Below, piece by piece: positions 39,290 to 40,760 of a stretch of DNA of 40,760 bases. Position 1 is the stretch's first letter; the number at the start of each line of letters is the position of its first letter. Under the pieces are notes generated by a model. It worked only from the letters and a program-made list of their open reading frames with translations, was not told the origin of the DNA and did no database searches. Both the position numbers and the translations under genes were made by a program. The stretch comes from Hofstenia miamia (lineage: Eukaryota; Xenacoelomorpha; Acoela; Hofsteniidae), in NCBI GenBank assembly GCA_900660155.1, contig CABFPE010000130.1, positions 597,335-638,094 on the forward strand, given 5' to 3'.

Positions 39290-39496
39290 GTGACCGAAAC
39301 AAAGTGTAGTCATTCTTTAATAAAACTGAATATTGAAAAAACTATGTTAATGGTAATTAAAAATAGAAGAAGTGAATCAACATTAAAAAGTATTAAGATA
39401 TGTAACAACGTCATTCAGAAATCATCAGGAATAAAATATTTGAGAGTAGTAATTGATAACAAATTAAATTTTGAAGATGAGGTAAACATATCATAA
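39290..39496 (+). pseudogene. LINE RT thumb-region fragment
   Basis: The frame reads LIKLNIEKTMLMVIKNRR, then IKYLRVVIDNKLNFEDEV. It fits the LN-x-x-KT-x-x-M...I-x-x-V-x-x-x-KYLGV-x-ID-x-KL-x-F stretch after the FADD block of jockey/CR1-type LINEs. The KYLG Gly is Arg here. It probably belongs to the same original copy as 38470-38600. Confidence 0.68.
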
Positions 39497-39499
39497 GTA

Positions 39500-39950
39500 G
39501 TAAGAATTGGGTTCCATTTCGTTCCACTTTTTTCTGATTGGTCGAGAGGTGGGTAGTATTTCGTTGCACTTTTTGATAGGCCCAGGGGGGACCTTTGGCC
39601 TCTGCTGGGTCGTGTATATTGGCGGGGGTATATCTCTGACGTCATTGGAATGTTTTGTTGGCAAGCAATATTGTTTACAATCTATTGTTTAAATGTAACC
39701 AATTTTTTTATACACATAGATGTTAAGGAATTTTCGAAAATCCCATGAGATTAGAATTGTTTGCAGTCTAGTAGTTAAGGCCGCGGCAAGGAGATGACAA
39801 ACAAACGCCTCTGATTGGTCGAGAGCTTATGACGTCACATGTCACGTGACAGGCGGTGAATATCGAAGGGGGTGGTTGGGGCGTTGAGTCATCTAATTGA
39901 TACTTGGCGCTAAGTGCTTTGAAGAGCTCGCTAATGCATTTTTAATTAGC
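39500..39950. promoter_or_regulatory. GC-richer stretch with paired GATTGG, CRE and E-box motifs
   Basis: The 15-base word ctgattggtcgagag occurs at 39534-39548 and 39811-39825; it includes GATTGG, a reversed CCAAT box. TGACGTCA (the full CRE palindrome) follows each at 39637-39644 and 39830-39837. The perfect 12-base palindrome tgtcacgtgaca (E-box core CACGTG) is at 39840-39851. Such motifs suit a promoter, but the repeat arrangement also suits a transposon end. No adjacent gene can be named. Confidence 0.35.
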
Positions 39951-40240
39951 ACATTCGGACCTGCTTAAATGATTCACGCCCAAATTTACATTGTTTTGAT
40001 ATAATTACATTTTTTTTATTGTTTGTAATGACTAATTGGTTTTCATCAAGGTTACATACTTGACTAATGGGTTTCTGACAGATTAACGATAACTCACAAA
40101 GTACTTTCTTGACGGCTCCTGGGTAACTGGCTGACAGTTTCGCTAATAGCTTTTTTTTTAGTGTACCATATTCGGACCTGCTTAAATGATTCACGCCCAA
40201 ATTTAGTTTACACTGTTTTGGTATGATTAATTTCACTTTA
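39929..40240. repeat. 36-bp perfect direct repeat inside about 100-bp diverged duplication
   Basis: Positions 39953-39988 and 40170-40205 are identical (attcggacctgcttaaatga followed by ttcacgcccaaattta). Similarity continues on both sides: tcgctaat upstream, and a ttg/ctgttttg-gata/gtat-gatta stretch downstream. The unit period is 217 bases. The minus strand is open across both copies (40236-39946), so the two halves read as related peptide segments, but no domain is recognised. It may be part of a repeat element or satellite. Confidence 0.7.
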
Positions 40241-40760
40241 ATATCACAATTGTTTGCATTACACCATGTTAATATATACCAGGTTATAACACATTACATT
40301 CCATAATTTTGAGAAGCTTACATGTATAATTTGGGAAAACTTTCAAAATCACATTTCGCATTTTGTAAAATATTCCTTGTTATCACACATTTTCATTTCC
40401 GTCAATGCTATCAATTTTCCATATTTCGATTGCTTACATGAACCATGTTTAATTCGTTTTGGGAAAACAAACTATTTGAAGATAATACAGGTAGAACAAA
40501 TTAACCAAAAAGAGATCGCATTTTCGCTATAGCAATTAATGTTAAAAATACAATGACTCATAAATAGGTAAAAAAATTTTATATACGAGTAAAAATATTC
40601 AATTTCACTATGCAAAACTATTCTTTGATAACGCATTTTGTAAAAGTTTTTTTAACACGTAAAAAATTTTCCTGTCTTATAGAAGTTAAACAAATTTTCT
40701 TAAAGAGTAATACACGCTAACCAGGACGACAATGTTGTACAACGCTTAAACAATGTCAAC
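40241..40760. other. AT-rich end of window, nothing recognised
   Basis: No open frame, inverted repeat or known motif on either strand. Several runs of T and of the word aaaatt make it low in complexity. Confidence 0.6.

Overview
This window is AT-rich nuclear DNA from an animal, most likely an invertebrate. The evidence is one large multi-exon gene with GT-AG introns, many degraded eukaryotic transposons (Tc1/mariner, piggyBac, MULE, Mutator-like, hAT-type MITE, Penelope-like, LINE), TA microsatellites and one run of N. The species cannot be named from the sequence. Nothing here looks bacterial or viral, and there is no CRISPR array.

The main gene lies on the + strand from 2213 to 35944. 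It encodes a copper-transporting P1B-type ATPase, the invertebrate counterpart of ATP7A/ATP7B. Twelve exons join in frame (intron phases 0,2,2,1,0,1,1,1,0,0,0; 3105 nt in total) into 1034 residues ending at a stop. The 5' end is missing: the first visible exon starts inside a metal-binding domain, so the initiator Met and at least half of that domain lie outside the window. What is visible is the tail of one CxxC metal-binding domain, three complete ones (CQSC, CKKC, CSSC), then the membrane and catalytic core with TGE, CPC, DKTGT, SEHI (family consensus SEHP), TGDN, GDGIND, YN and MxxSS motifs. The C-terminal tail is short, with a dileucine and a possible PDZ ligand.

Most of the window is intron filled with transposons. 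Intron 2 has a Mutator-like transposase relic. Intron 4 is about 11 kb and holds a piggyBac relic, a MULE with 16-bp inverted ends and two inverted-repeat MITEs. Intron 5 has the 230-bp N gap and a Tc1-like relic. Intron 9 has a hAT-like MITE with a near-perfect 8-bp target duplication, a second MITE, and a DD34E Tc1-like element inserted inside an older mariner whose end lies 27 bp from exon 10. Intron 11 has a 773-bp inverted-repeat element that ends 61 bp before the last exon.

Downstream of the gene (36644-39496) are LINE and Penelope-like fragments. These are followed by a GC-richer stretch with paired GATTGG/CRE motifs and an E-box palindrome (39500-39950), and a 36-bp perfect direct repeat (39953 and 40170). 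No second host gene could be supported. The clearest unusual points are the nested transposons abutting exons and the SEHP-to-SEHI change in the ATPase; I found no convincing new multi-gene system.
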